From the NCBI GenBank assembly GCA_963825075.1, contig CAWGRX010000024.1, forward strand, positions 1 through 64,000: a DNA stretch of 64,000 nucleotides, written 5' to 3'. Shown here in pieces: positions 28,260 through 37,380 of the stretch (position 1 is its first letter; every line of letters begins with the position of its first letter). Source of the stretch: CAWAVN01 sp963825075 (GTDB lineage Bacteria; Planctomycetota; Planctomycetia; Planctomycetales; Planctomycetaceae). A program made the position numbers and the translations under genes. The notes under the pieces were generated by a model. It ran no database searches. It saw only the letters and a list, made by a program, of their open reading frames with translations, and was not told the origin of the DNA.

Positions 28260-30571
28260 AAAGCGTCCCTCGGTTCCGTCGGCAAGAGAATGTGAAACTG
28301 GGCGCCCCGCTCGCAGTGGCTCTCCAGTTCGACCCGCCCGTGATGGGCTTCGACAATCCTGCGCACAATTGCCGTGCCCAAGCCCGTGCCTTGGGTCTTC
28401 GTCGTAAAAAACGGCTCGAAGATGCGGGCCTTGGCTTCCGGCAAAAGACCGGGGCCGTTATCGCGAATCGTGATCCCCAACGCCAAGCGGCCGTTGTCTT
28501 TGGCTTCGGAATACTCCACCGTCACGCGGGCGTTCGTCTGGCACGCGGCGAGCGAGTTTTCAAACAGGTTCCGGAAGACTTGTTCGAGTTGAAACGGATC
28601 GGCATAGGTATTGAGGTTCTGAACGTTTTTTTGCTCCGTGAGCGTGGCCGATTGGTCTTTCGCCAGCGACGCCACGTTCTCCCAGGCTTTGCGGACCACT
28701 TCCGAGACGTTGCACCGCCGGCATTCCAACCGCAATGGCGAGGCGAAGCCTCTTAAATCTTCAAACAACCGCAGCAAGCGGTTCTCGGCCTGCTCGATGT
28801 CGCTGATCAATTCGCCGGCTTCGCCGTCCGCCGATCCGTTCAGCCGCCAGCGCAGAAGCTGCGTGCAGGCTTCGATTTTTTGGAGGGCGTTTCGGCTTTC
28901 ATGGGCGACGCCCGCAACCATTTGACCGATCGCGGCGAGGCGTTCGGAGTGTAAAATCTTGCGTTGCATGTCCTCGCGCTCCTGTTGAGCGCGAACGCGA
29001 GCCGTCACATCCCAGAAAATGCACTGCAGCCCGATTACGCCGCCTGCCGAATCGTGAACGACCGATTTCCGCACCTCCATAAACAACGTTTGCCCGTTTT
29101 GGAAGCGGTGCTCTTCGACATCCTCGAACACCCCGCCTTCGCTCATCACGCGACGGTCGTCGTTTTGATATTTCTGGGCCAAGGCCGGGGGATAGAAATC
29201 GAAATCGGTCCGGCCGATGACTTCGCCGGGGCTTTGCTTCAAGAGTTCGCAGAACCGCGAATTGGCGAAGACAAAGTGTCCCGTCTGGTCTTTGCGGAAC
29301 ACGCACATCGGGAGGTTCTCCACCAGGGAATGATACAAGGCCTCGGAGTCCCGCAATTCGCGTTCCGCGTGCTTGCGTTCCGTAAAATCCCGCCAGACCG
29401 CCACGCCGCCGTGCACGCCGCCGTCATCATCGACCACCGGTCGCGCGGTCACGCTGAGCCACAATTCCCGAGGCTCGACGTCCCGCTCTAAAAATAATTC
29501 CGCCCGCGTCACGGTGTCTCCCCGCATGGCCCGGGTCAAAGGCCGTTCCTCGTGCGGGTAGGGCGTGGTTTGATCCGGCCGAAAAATGCGGACGCCGAAC
29601 TCGTTCGTCCAATTCTCCGACCGCACATCGGGTTGGGAATCGGCCCCGACATTGAGCAATTGCCGTGCCGCGCGGTTCATCAGTTGGAAGTCGCTTTCGC
29701 TGTCGGCGACCATTACCCCATCGCCCATGCTTTCCAGTATGGACCACAGAATCCGCGTTTGGTTTCGCAGAGCCACTTCGGACGTTTCTAATTCCTGGGC
29801 GCGGCGTTCGGCCAGCGCGGTGCGTTCTGAAACCCGCTGTTCGAGCGTTTCATTCAAGTCCTCCATCGCGCCCATTTCCTTTTGGACCCGCTTGGCCATC
29901 GGGCGAAATACAAACCAACCCGTGAACACCAAAACGATATACGTGCCGACGAAGGACGAATAGGTCACCTGCCGGAGGCGTGTGGTTTTCGCTTCGCTTT
30001 GGGTCTGATAAGCCGCGACCACGGCATCCAACGCCCCCGTCACGCGATCCGACAAGGCGACCTCCCGGACGTATCCCAGGTGCGGATTGTCGGCGGCCAA
30101 ATCCTCGGCTTCGCTCTCGGCCAAGGCGAGGATCTGGGCGATGTAATTTCGCACCTCCGTGTCGAGCAGCCAGGGCGCATCGAAATAAATGTGCTCCACC
30201 TGGGACAGCGCTTCGCCGGCCTCGGTGTCGGCTTTTCCTTTTTCTTTCGGAGTTTCCCGCGGCGAATCGAAGCGGATCATCCGGTAGTGGACGGCTTCCA
30301 GCTCCGCCACACGTTGCCGCAAGCGGTGTCGCAACTGTTCGCGCTTCTGGGAATCGGTCGTGCGGGCGAACTCTTCGGCCAAGACGACGCAGTGTTGAAA
30401 CAGCATCCGCTGCCGGCTGCTGAGATTCTGAATGACGGCCGTCGCTTCGCCTTCCTGAATCTCCGCCCGGAACATGTCGTAATTCACCACCGCCAACACG
30501 CCCAACAGCCCCAAGGCAAACAGATAGCGAATCGTCAGTTGGCGGGTCGTCTTGCGCCGGGCGGCGGACAT
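28256..30571 (-). CDS. membrane PAS sensor histidine kinase
   Basis: From the ATG at 30571 (MSAARRKTTRQLTIRYLF) there is a first membrane helix, a PilJ-type extracytoplasmic region (I-Q-N-L-S-S-R-Q-R-M-L), and a second helix (Y-I-V-L-V-F-T-G-W-F-V-F). A HAMP-adjacent coiled coil and two PAS domains follow (about 275-400 and 410-530). The kinase core has the H-box V-A-H-E-S-R-N-A-L, N-box R-N-L-F-E-N-S-L-A and G-boxes I-R-D-N-G-P-G-L and G-T-G-L-G-T-A-I. It overlaps the ANTAR regulator start (ATGA), which suggests one two-component system. The frame stays open to 30631. Signal unknown. Confidence 0.92.
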   Translation of the reverse strand: MSAARRKTTRQLTIRYLFALGLLGVLAVVNYDMFRAEIQEGEATAVIQNLSSRQRMLFQHCVVLAEEFARTTDSQKREQLRHRLRQRVAELEAVHYRMIRFDSPRETPKEKGKADTEAGEALSQVEHIYFDAPWLLDTEVRNYIAQILALAESEAEDLAADNPHLGYVREVALSDRVTGALDAVVAAYQTQSEAKTTRLRQVTYSSFVGTYIVLVFTGWFVFRPMAKRVQKEMGAMEDLNETLEQRVSERTALAERRAQELETSEVALRNQTRILWSILESMGDGVMVADSESDFQLMNRAARQLLNVGADSQPDVRSENWTNEFGVRIFRPDQTTPYPHEERPLTRAMRGDTVTRAELFLERDVEPRELWLSVTARPVVDDDGGVHGGVAVWRDFTERKHAERELRDSEALYHSLVENLPMCVFRKDQTGHFVFANSRFCELLKQSPGEVIGRTDFDFYPPALAQKYQNDDRRVMSEGGVFEDVEEHRFQNGQTLFMEVRKSVVHDSAGGVIGLQCIFWDVTARVRAQQEREDMQRKILHSERLAAIGQMVAGVAHESRNALQKIEACTQLLRWRLNGSADGEAGELISDIEQAENRLLRLFEDLRGFASPLRLECRRCNVSEVVRKAWENVASLAKDQSATLTEQKNVQNLNTYADPFQLEQVFRNLFENSLAACQTNARVTVEYSEAKDNGRLALGITIRDNGPGLLPEAKARIFEPFFTTKTQGTGLGTAIVRRIVEAHHGRVELESHCERGAQFHILLPTEPRDAL

Positions 30572-30631
30572 AAACTCGCTCCAGAGACGAACTTTCGATA
30601 TTGTCTCAACTTGCGAAAAAACCAGGCCCAC

Positions 30632-31124
30632 GCTCTTTCACTATACGAATCGGCCAGAGTATAAAAAAGCCGGGAAATCCCCAGGCCAAACCGGTCCATC
30701 GCACGGAAACGCCGCTTCGGAAAACTCCCGTAACCATACTTCGGAAGAAGTCCTCAACCCGAACGCGTACAGCACTTCATAATAAGCCGGAAACTGTCAT
30801 CGAATTCCTGGAAACCACCTCATCCTGACGAAGTGTTTGTTTACAGTGTTCATCTGAGTACAAAAGCCGCTGGCCTACCGATATTCCGGACGCGACATTC
30901 GTGTGACTGGCGCGTCGTGGAAGAGATTCTCTAAGTGGGCATGGGATTCGAGACGACTTGGTACTTGAAGACGGTCCGGCTTACAGACGATAATCAGCCA
31001 TTTTACCAACGATTCCGCCCGGAAATTGATCGCCACCACTCTCGGTCGCGGAAGTGTACGAGCACCGCGTTAGGCCCGGCTAAGAATAGCCGCCACAGCA
31101 GCCCGAATATCGCAGGAGACATTC
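30632..31124. other. intergenic region, nothing recognised
   Basis: About 490 bp between the divergent kinase gene and a small secreted-protein ORF. Short overlapping frames only; no repeat or RNA gene seen. Confidence 0.4.
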
Positions 31125-31382
31125 ATGATCAAGACAATTGTTGCAGTTCTCGCTTCTCTGGTTCTGTTCCCCGGCACAACATTCGGTGAACCGCAGATTT
31201 TCTCCGACTTTTTTAACGGCAGGGCGCACATAATCGATAACGACATCCTGGACGATGCACATACCATTGAAATTGCGCTGGCTGCAGGCAGTTCCGGGTT
31301 GATGAACCTCAAGGCGGTTACGATCAGCCGATGGGTGCCGTTTGAGGACCGTTGGAACGCCGTCGTGCAGCAAGCCAAGTAG
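31125..31382 (+). CDS. small secreted hypothetical protein, 85 aa
   Basis: GGAG lies about 8 nt before the ATG. The product has a clear Sec signal peptide (MIKTIVAVLASLVLFPGTTFG, cleavage near residue 21) and a 64-residue mature part ending N-A-V-V-Q-Q-A-K. The stop codon falls inside the first copy of the GGTCCGC repeat (31373-31401), so the original C-terminus may have been replaced when the repeat arrived. No family recognised. Confidence 0.55.
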   Translation: MIKTIVAVLASLVLFPGTTFGEPQIFSDFFNGRAHIIDNDILDDAHTIEIALAAGSSGLMNLKAVTISRWVPFEDRWNAVVQQAK

Positions 31383-31640
31383 GGTCCGCTGTGCGGACCA
31401 TTGATTTCCGTTTGAGGCTGCAAGTGTGAGAAATACGAGTGTGAAGCAAACGGAGACGATGCCGCCCATTTCTTGAAGCCAAAAAGGTCCGCACAGCGGA
31501 CCCTACTTGGCTGTGCGGACCATTTTTCTTTCACTCCAATCGGCCGCACTTGCGTCGTTGACAAGACAATCGTTTGGTTCATCACACGAAGGGCCCTTGC
31601 AAACCAAACCCGATGGTCCGCACAGCGGACCCTACTTGGC
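31373..31640. repeat. GGTCCGC dispersed repeats, three copies
   Basis: One copy on plus (31373-31401, containing AGTAGGGTCCGCTGTGCGG and onward) and two inverted (31486-31511 and 31615-31640, each GGTCCGCACAGCGGACCC then TACTTGGC). Each unit contains the GGTCCGC / GCGGACC palindrome. A further half copy follows 31511. The third copy ends exactly where the ftsY fragment begins. Copies facing each other could pair or recombine. Confidence 0.9.
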
Positions 31641-32084
31641 TGCGAGATCGTCACCAAACCCAGCGGCACCGACCCGGCGAGCGTCGCTTACTCCGGCTGC
31701 GAAAAAGCCTTGGAAACGAATGCCGACGTGTGCATTATCGACACCGCGGGCCGGCTCCAGACGCACTCCAACTTGATGCAGGAACTCGAAAAGATCCACC
31801 GCGTGATCGGTAAGAAGATCGAAGGCGGCCCGCACGAAAGCCTGTTGGTGCTCGATGCGACCACCGGGCAAAACGGCATCAGCCAGGCCCGCACTTTTTC
31901 GGACGCCATCGACTGCACGGGCATCATCCTCGCCAAGCTCGACGGCACGGCCAAAGGCGGCGTGGTCGTCGCCATCCGCCAAAACATGGGCATCCCCGTC
32001 AAATACATCGGCGTCGGTGAAAAAATCGACGACCTGGAAGTCTTCGACCCGGACGGCTTCGTCGCGGCACTGTTTGCACGGTAA
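31641..32084 (+). pseudogene. ftsY: 3' fragment of ftsY (SRP receptor GTPase)
   Basis: About 146 residues of the FtsY NG domain: E-I-V-x-K-P-S-G-T-D-P-A-S-V-A-Y, V-C-I-I-D-T-A-G-R-L-Q (G3), L-L-V-L-D-A-T-T-G-Q-N, A-K-L-D-G-T-A-K-G-G (G4-G5) and the C-terminal G-V-G-E-K-I-D-D-L-E-V-F-D. The N domain and the G1 P-loop are missing. Upstream sequence in the same frame is only the GGTCCGC repeats, and the homology begins at the base after the last repeat. FtsY is essential, so an intact copy must be elsewhere, or this junction is an assembly or rearrangement boundary. Confidence 0.85.
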
Positions 32085-32140
32085 ATTTGAGTGGATAGAA
32101 CCGCGCACGAAGTAACAGGTTGGCCCGGGACCAATTCAGC

Positions 32141-33337
32141 TTATGCGGCTGTGGTTGGTTGTGTAGTTCTTCTGACGAAGGGGTGGCCTGGACGGTGCGA
32201 CAGGTAGTCGTCCAGGCGCTCGTCTTCGCTGAGGGCGGCGGCGCGGAGATGCAGAATCGCTTCGGCACCTACGGGATTGTCCCAGAACATCTCCGTGCCT
32301 TTGACGCGGAAATTGATTTGCTTGATCAATGACTCCATCGGCGCGCTGCTGACGGGCAAGCCGTCGCGGCGGTACCGGGGATAATCCATCCGGCTTTGAT
32401 TGTTGCTCAAGTAGCGGATCGCATCTTGAAGGGGTTTGTGCGGATCGTCGTCGGGAAGTTTTTGCTCCAGAAGAAGACCTTGTTTCTCGCAATAGCCTCT
32501 GAGTTCCTCAATCACCAAGGCGACTTCCCCGCTCCAGCAGAGCGTGATGAACTTCACGTACGTTTTCCAGCCGTCGGACTCCTCGGCGTGCATCGCCATC
32601 GCCGCCTGGAACACGTACTGGATCGCGTGAATGAAATCTAAAATGGGAACATAGGTGGGAAAGTACTTTTTCCACACCGACCAATTCCAATTCAAGCCGT
32701 CGCCGATGAAGGCCCGCTTGGGCGCCTCATCAAAGCGGCGGCGGTCCGCTTCGCGTTTCATCATCCGGCCAAACTCAGCGGACGAGGCCATGCTGCTGAC
32801 CGCCGTGCGCAGAATGCGTTCGGGCCCCTTATAGACCACGCGATCCTCCCCGGTTTGTTCAGGCTCTTCCACTTGGGGCACGGGTTTTTCCGCAATGTTC
32901 GCGACCCGTTCGCTCGTGCGAAACGTGGTCGGCAGAAGCGGGCATGGGTCCTCATTCTCGGGCTGCTCTGGGTGGGGACACATCCGTTCGAAGGAGGCGT
33001 TTTTGGTTTCTTTCCACCCGCTCTCGCCGGAGAGATGAACGCCGCGACCTCGCCCCGGTTCGCGAGTGCGAATCCGGCCGCCATCGCAAGAGGCGACGGC
33101 GATCTCAGGAACGATCACTTCTTTCCCATCGGCCCGCTGGGGAGATTCTTCCAACTCCGCCAACTCCAACCCGACCTGTTGGGCCAAACGGCGGACGGTG
33201 CTCTCGGGGACTTTCTGTTTCAGAACCCGAATCGTCGCCTTCTCCACCCGCTTATACGAACGGATCTCGGAAACCAGATGGACCACCGCTTTGGTCAACT
33301 CCGGCGTGACATCGCGGCTATCAAAGCCCATCGCCAC
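32141..33337 (-). CDS. transposase, downstream frame (ISKra4-like)
   Basis: The 398-residue frame contains the catalytic core: C-D-G-G-R-I-R-T-R (first acidic residue), a central F-I-G-D-G-L-N-W-N-W (second), and the C-terminal P-M-E-S-L-I-K-Q-I-N-F-R-V-K-G-T-E (glutamate), consistent with a DDE enzyme of the ISKra4 group. It overlaps the upstream frame (33321-33692), and the two join in the Cys-rich segment C-P-T-C-R-R-A-F-F-P at an A7/T7 run (33348-33354). The stop lies in the terminal inverted repeat. Confidence 0.78.
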   Translation of the reverse strand: MAMGFDSRDVTPELTKAVVHLVSEIRSYKRVEKATIRVLKQKVPESTVRRLAQQVGLELAELEESPQRADGKEVIVPEIAVASCDGGRIRTREPGRGRGVHLSGESGWKETKNASFERMCPHPEQPENEDPCPLLPTTFRTSERVANIAEKPVPQVEEPEQTGEDRVVYKGPERILRTAVSSMASSAEFGRMMKREADRRRFDEAPKRAFIGDGLNWNWSVWKKYFPTYVPILDFIHAIQYVFQAAMAMHAEESDGWKTYVKFITLCWSGEVALVIEELRGYCEKQGLLLEQKLPDDDPHKPLQDAIRYLSNNQSRMDYPRYRRDGLPVSSAPMESLIKQINFRVKGTEMFWDNPVGAEAILHLRAAALSEDERLDDYLSHRPGHPFVRRTTQPTTAA

Positions 33338-33692
33338 CCGCTGAGGGAAAAAAAGCCCGACGACATGTCGGGCAGTCGGCCACGGTCTCGGCCAATTCGA
33401 CTGGACCGCTGAGGCTGAGCACCTCCCGCTTTGTTACCCGAACCTCGCACTTCGTTTTACACGTCGGGCAAGCCGCCTGACTCTCGCAATTCGCGGCGAC
33501 TTCGCGGGCCGCTCGCTGTTGGGCCTCCCGGCTCAACTCGTGTCCCAAATTCATCGCCGCGATTTCAATGATGCTATAATGCGGCGTCCCGAGGAACACA
33601 CCCTCCTCGACTTGCTCCTCAACCATCAGTTCCGCCAACTCCAATAAAAGTTCCTTCTTCCGCTTCGCGCGAGCTTGCGTTTCGGCGTCCAT
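33321..33692 (-). CDS. transposase N-terminal frame (ISKra4-like)
   Basis: A 123-residue frame with a helical N-terminus (K-R-K-K-E-L-L-L-E-L-A-E-L-M) and a zinc-ribbon region with C-P-T-C (about 89-92) and C-P-T-C again (about 112-115). Removing one T from the T7 run makes it continuous with the larger catalytic frame. This could be transcriptional slippage used by the element, or a base-calling error in a homopolymer. Confidence 0.7.
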   Translation of the reverse strand: MDAETQARAKRKKELLLELAELMVEEQVEEGVFLGTPHYSIIEIAAMNLGHELSREAQQRAAREVAANCESQAACPTCKTKCEVRVTKREVLSLSGPVELAETVADCPTCRRAFFPSAGGDGL

Positions 33693-33916
33693 GCCCGATC
33701 TCCTTCCTTCTGGTAAGATTCACAAGACCAATCCACTCCCCGCAGTTTACCACAAAAACACCGAAAACTCCTATTGACGTTTTTCACCCCACCATTTGCC
33801 AAACAAAAGCTGAACTGGTCCCGGCCCTGCCTCTCAAATCGGCCACGCTTGACAGGCTTCATTTGCCCTGCTAACTTTCACCCACACCAATTTCCCTAAC
33901 AAATTGGGCCACCAAC

Positions 33917-33989
33917 GGGGGATTAGCTCAGTTGGGAGAGCGTCTGGCTGGCAGCCAGAAGGTCAGGGGTTCGAGTCCCCTATCCTCCA
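33917..33989 (+). tRNA. tRNA-Ala (GGC)
   Basis: Folds as a 73-nt cloverleaf. Acceptor GGGGGAT pairs with ATCCTCC and includes a G3-U70 pair, the alanine identity element; the D-arm GCTC/GAGC, anticodon stem TCTGG/CCAGA with loop CTGGCAG (anticodon GGC), and T-arm AGGGG-TTCGAGT-CCCCT are all present. The discriminator is A, and CCA is not fully encoded. Its 3' 42 bases form the left attachment core of the integrated element. Confidence 0.97.
33948..33989 (+). repeat. attL core: 42-bp direct repeat, left copy
   Basis: The 3' 42 bases of tRNA-Ala, from the anticodon loop to the discriminator base, are repeated exactly at 50541-50582. This is the classic signature of tyrosine-integrase insertion at a tRNA 3' end that keeps the tRNA intact. 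Confidence 0.95.
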
Positions 33990-34063
33990 ATCGTCATAAG
34001 TTTGGCCGGACCAAAGATTTGCGTACCTGTCGAGTCCCGGCAGAGCGGCCTGAAACCTTCAAT

Positions 34064-34087
34064 AAAGTCCGATACTTATCGGACTTT
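34064..34087. repeat. AAAGTCCGATA palindrome, left end
   Basis: AAAGTCCGATA (34064-34074), 2-nt loop, TATCGGACTTT (34077-34087): a perfect 11-bp palindrome about 75 bp inside attL, just upstream of the integrase start. The same arms recur at the right end (50352-50376), about 165 bp inside attR. Confidence 0.9.
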
Positions 34088-34106
34088 GGTTTCGGAGTTG
34101 CCGCAA

Positions 34107-35327
34107 ATGCCACCATACGATGGGTACGTTCCAAAGTACCGCCTGCAAAAAACGTCCGGTCAAGCCGTCGTCACCCTCTGCGGGAAGACGTACTACCTGG
34201 GGCCGCACGGCACCAAGACCTCCAAGGCGGAATATGACCGCCTTGTGATGGAATGGCTCGCCGCCGGCCGCCGCCTGCCAGATCGCGACCCCGAAGCCGG
34301 GTTTACGATCGATGAACTGATTCTGGCGTTTTGGGAGCATGCCGAACGTCACTATCGGAAGAATGGCGAGCCGACCAGCGAACTTTCCTGCTTCAAAAGC
34401 GCCGTCGGACCGGTGCGAAAGCTCTACGGTCACACGCAGGCCGCGAACTTCGGGCCGCTCTGCCTCAAAGCCTGTCGGCAGATGATGATTGAATCCGGCT
34501 GGGAACGGGAGAGCATCAATAAGCACGTCGGCCGCATCAAGCGGATGTTTCGTTGGGCCGCGGAAAACGAACTGATTGACGCGTCGATCTGTCAGGCCCT
34601 CGATACCGTCGCCGGGCTGCAAAAGGGCCGGAGCAAGGCGGTCGAGACGGAGGACGTAAAGCCCGTCGCCGCCGCCGTGGTCGATGCCGTCCGGCCATTC
34701 GTTTCCCGACAAGTCTGGGCGATGATCGAATTGCAACGCCTCACCGCGATGCGGTCCGGGGAAGCGGTCATTATGCGCGGGGCCGACATCACCATGACCG
34801 GGAACGTCTGGATCTACGTCCCGGAGAGCCACAAGACCGAACACCACGGCCGCGGGCGGGAAATCTATCTCGGCCCGAAGGCCCAGGCCGTCATCAAGCC
34901 TTTTCTCGCGACCGACCTTTCCAAGTATCTCTTTTCCCCGGCGGACGCCGAACTCGAACGTCTTGGCGAATCCCGAAAGCGATCGGGCGGACGGCAGCCG
35001 GGGAAACGATACACGGTGGACTCATACCGCAAAGCGATCGTGCGGGCTTGCGAGAAGGCGTTCGACATGCCCGCGGACCTCCGCAAGATTCCCAGCACGC
35101 TCCCGGAAGAGGAAATTGAACGTCGCCGACAACTGGCTTCGGAGTGGCGCGAAGTGAATTGTTGGTTTCCGCACCAACTGCGGCACAGCGCGGCAACCTA
35201 TGCCCGGAAACATGCGGACCTGGACGCCGCCCGCATCATCTGCGGGCACGCGAAGGAGAACGTCACGGAGATCTACGCCGCGATTGATCGGCGGAAGGCA
35301 ATGGAATTCATGGAGCAACACGGTTAG
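34107..35327 (+). CDS. tyrosine-type site-specific integrase of element 1
   Basis: The ATG at 34107 (MPPYDGYVPKYRLQK) gives 406 residues; longer in-frame starts run into the palindrome and tRNA region. An N-terminal arm-binding-like segment and SAM-like core domain (about 60-165) precede the catalytic domain with all expected residues: Arg in T-A-M-R-S-G-E-A, Lys in S-H-K-T-E, the H-x-x-R in H-Q-L-R-H-S-A-A-T, His in C-G-H-A-K and the nucleophile in E-I-Y-A. It should integrate and excise the element at the tRNA-Ala att core. Confidence 0.93.
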   Translation: MPPYDGYVPKYRLQKTSGQAVVTLCGKTYYLGPHGTKTSKAEYDRLVMEWLAAGRRLPDRDPEAGFTIDELILAFWEHAERHYRKNGEPTSELSCFKSAVGPVRKLYGHTQAANFGPLCLKACRQMMIESGWERESINKHVGRIKRMFRWAAENELIDASICQALDTVAGLQKGRSKAVETEDVKPVAAAVVDAVRPFVSRQVWAMIELQRLTAMRSGEAVIMRGADITMTGNVWIYVPESHKTEHHGRGREIYLGPKAQAVIKPFLATDLSKYLFSPADAELERLGESRKRSGGRQPGKRYTVDSYRKAIVRACEKAFDMPADLRKIPSTLPEEEIERRRQLASEWREVNCWFPHQLRHSAATYARKHADLDAARIICGHAKENVTEIYAAIDRRKAMEFMEQHG

Positions 35328-35446
35328 GTTATTTTCATGGTCCCGCCGGGCGTGGTTCGCTACCACATGGCCGGGGCGTTCGACGGCTTTCAGTCCTTTG
35401 TGCCTCGATCGCTTCGGCCGCCCGGCCCAGTACAAAGGATTCAATC

Positions 35447-36798
35447 ATGTCTCAAGAAAAATCCACTGAAAACGCCGCCGCGAATGCCAATAAAGCCCGA
35501 TCTGACGCCGCTCGGAAACGCAGCCTTGCGTATGACGGGCGTGGGCGCGTGTGGGAATGTGATGCGGCAGAACGTCTCAAAGTCAGTCGCAAAACGATGC
35601 AGAGATGGCGGGTGAGTTGTCCCTACCTACCCAATCGCCGTGGCATCAACCACTGGCCAAAGAACCATTCGCCAGGCGTGCGGGTTTACGTCGCGAACAC
35701 TGACATCAAAAGGATAGAGCAAAAGATCAATGGGAATGCGAAAGCAGCGGCCGTCAGTCGGTTGCGGCCGCTCCGGCAAAAGAGCATTGCATCCGCTCGA
35801 AAGAAACGTCGGGCGAATCTTAAGGCCGAGGGCGAGGGAAGTGCCTACGACGCCGCCACTTGGGCGGGAGTCGGAATATCAGTGATCTATCGAGCCTTCG
35901 AAATTGGCGAGCTCGAAAGCATCATCGGAAGATCCATTGCGATTCGTGCGCGGCGTAGTTGATCGCTGGTCGGAAAGGCGAGAGAAAGGTAAAGGGGACC
36001 TGGATATTACCGATGTTCTCGCGCGACTTCCCGGTCCGCCAGGCAAGATTTTCAAGGGAGGCCAATCGCAAAAAGAGAGGATAGTTCGCCGCATAATCGA
36101 ACGACTCGGCTACGCGTATCTGCGACGCCCGCCAGACAAAATCAATCGAAGCCACAAGCAGTCTGCATTCGCGAAGAACTGTTCCCCGAAGTCGAAGCCG
36201 AATATCTGTCATTTATAAACTTCGTTCCCGACGAACTTCGTCCTGGCGAAATCAGGATTGTCGATGCGGCCCGGCTCAAGTCTGACTCCCTTGGTGGATT
36301 CATCAAAGCGCAGGCGATGATCCGAACGGCGTTAGCCGAACACGCGCCGGCGGATTGCGTGCGGACGCTGAGGCTGCAACGTTCCACCGGCGCAGATACA
36401 CAGCCGAGGCGGCCCCACAACACGCCATCGAAGCCGCCCTCCGCGGGGAGGACTGGACGCCGCCGGAATCCGCCGGGGGCTTCGGGGAGTCTGTTTCGGA
36501 ACCCGCCGAATCAACGGCCGCAGCCCCGGCTGCCAGTCAACAAAATGACGCACAGCCGGCTGATTCAGAATGGTGGTTTGACCATGAACCGCCGGAAGAC
36601 AGCCGATTCGAGTTTGGCCCTATCACCGACAACGCAACAAAGATCGCCGCTTATTTGGGAATGGACATCGAGACCATGCGAAACTGGAACGGGAAGAGCC
36701 ACTGGATCCAAAAGGAAACTCGCTACAGATACTCTTGCTGGTTCACGTCCCAAGATAAGCTCGCGCGGATCAGGCAAAAGCAATTGTCGGGGAATTGA
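35447..36798 (+). CDS. DNA-binding HTH gene region, broken into four frame segments
   Basis: GGAT lies upstream of the ATG at 35447. The first frame gives an HTH protein (W-E-C-D-A-A-E-R-L-K-V-S-R-K-T-M-Q-R-W-R) that stops at 35962. Good coding sequence then jumps frame: about 35905-36150 (L-D-I-T-D-V-L-A-R-L-P-G-P-P-G-K), about 36150-36360 (E-E-L-F-P-E-V-E-A-E-Y-L-S-F-I-N), then to 36798 with a second HTH-like end (I-A-A-Y-L-G-M-D-I-E-T-M-R-N-W). A single gene of about 450 residues with three indels is the simplest reading; two or three small genes are the alternative. Confidence 0.5.
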
Positions 36799-36957
36799 AC
36801 GAACGGGACGGAATGGGAGCGAGTGGGATTGAGTGGGAGTATTTGCCTTAAAAATGAAGGTTTTCGACCAATAGCTCACGACAAATCGAACGCGCCCCGC
36901 GCATTATCTCCTTCGCACGATTTGCAAAACCGCAGTCCAAACGAAGGAGATTTTTTT

Positions 36958-37245
36958 ATGACGATGATTGAAACAACCAGCGGCAAACTCACCTTGGGCG
37001 AAGTCGCCGATCTGGTGGGCGTGGACCTTTCCACGGTCTGGCGATGGTGCCTGCGGGGAGTCCGCGGCCGGAAGCTGCCGAGCAAACGAATCGGGGGCCG
37101 AAGGTACGTCCTGCCCGCGGACCTCGAAGCCTTTCTCGCCGATGACGACGGCGAAAAACGGCCGCCGGCGGAAACGTCGGAAAAGCAAAGACGCCGGGCT
37201 GAAAAAGCGTCGGCGAAGCTGGATCACTTGGGGATCGGAACCTAA
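36958..37245 (+). CDS. small HTH protein (DUF1580/excisionase-like)
   Basis: A GAAGGAG site sits 9 nt before the ATG at 36958. The 95-residue product has an HTH (L-G-E-V-A-D-L-V-G-V-D-L-S-T-V-W-R-W-C) and a winged turn (K-R-I-G-G-R-R-Y-V-L-P-A-D-L-E-A-F-L), as in excisionase-like and DUF1580 proteins common on planctomycete elements. It probably controls excision or early genes. The C-terminus is charged. Confidence 0.8.
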   Translation: MTMIETTSGKLTLGEVADLVGVDLSTVWRWCLRGVRGRKLPSKRIGGRRYVLPADLEAFLADDDGEKRPPAETSEKQRRRAEKASAKLDHLGIGT

Positions 37246-37380
37246 TACAGCCCGTGGCATTGTGTCTGCTGCCACGGGCTGCGGAGTTGCCTGGCCTGCG
37301 ATAGGTAGGCATTGGCATTTTATGCTTCGCGGATCGTGTGAGCAAATCCAATGTGCGGGCATTCTGCGAAGGGATGCCGC

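Larger units (their letters stand above)
32122..33827 (-). mobile_element. insertion sequence, ISKra4-like, 1.7 kb
   Basis: Bounded by 21-bp terminal inverted repeats with two mismatches: 32122-32142 (GGCCCGGGACCAATTCAGCT and one more T) and 33807-33827. It contains a two-frame transposase on the minus strand whose stop codon lies inside the left repeat. No target-site duplication is obvious. The left flank (32099-32114) is a half-site of the GCCGCGCACGAAGT hairpin, probably the former ftsY terminator. The insertion lies 90 bp from the tRNA-Ala gene. Confidence 0.85.

Noticed and set aside
32121..33827. Target-site duplication of the insertion sequence
   Set aside because: Flanks 'CAGGT' on the left and 'TGCCT' on the right do not match at any short length I could see.
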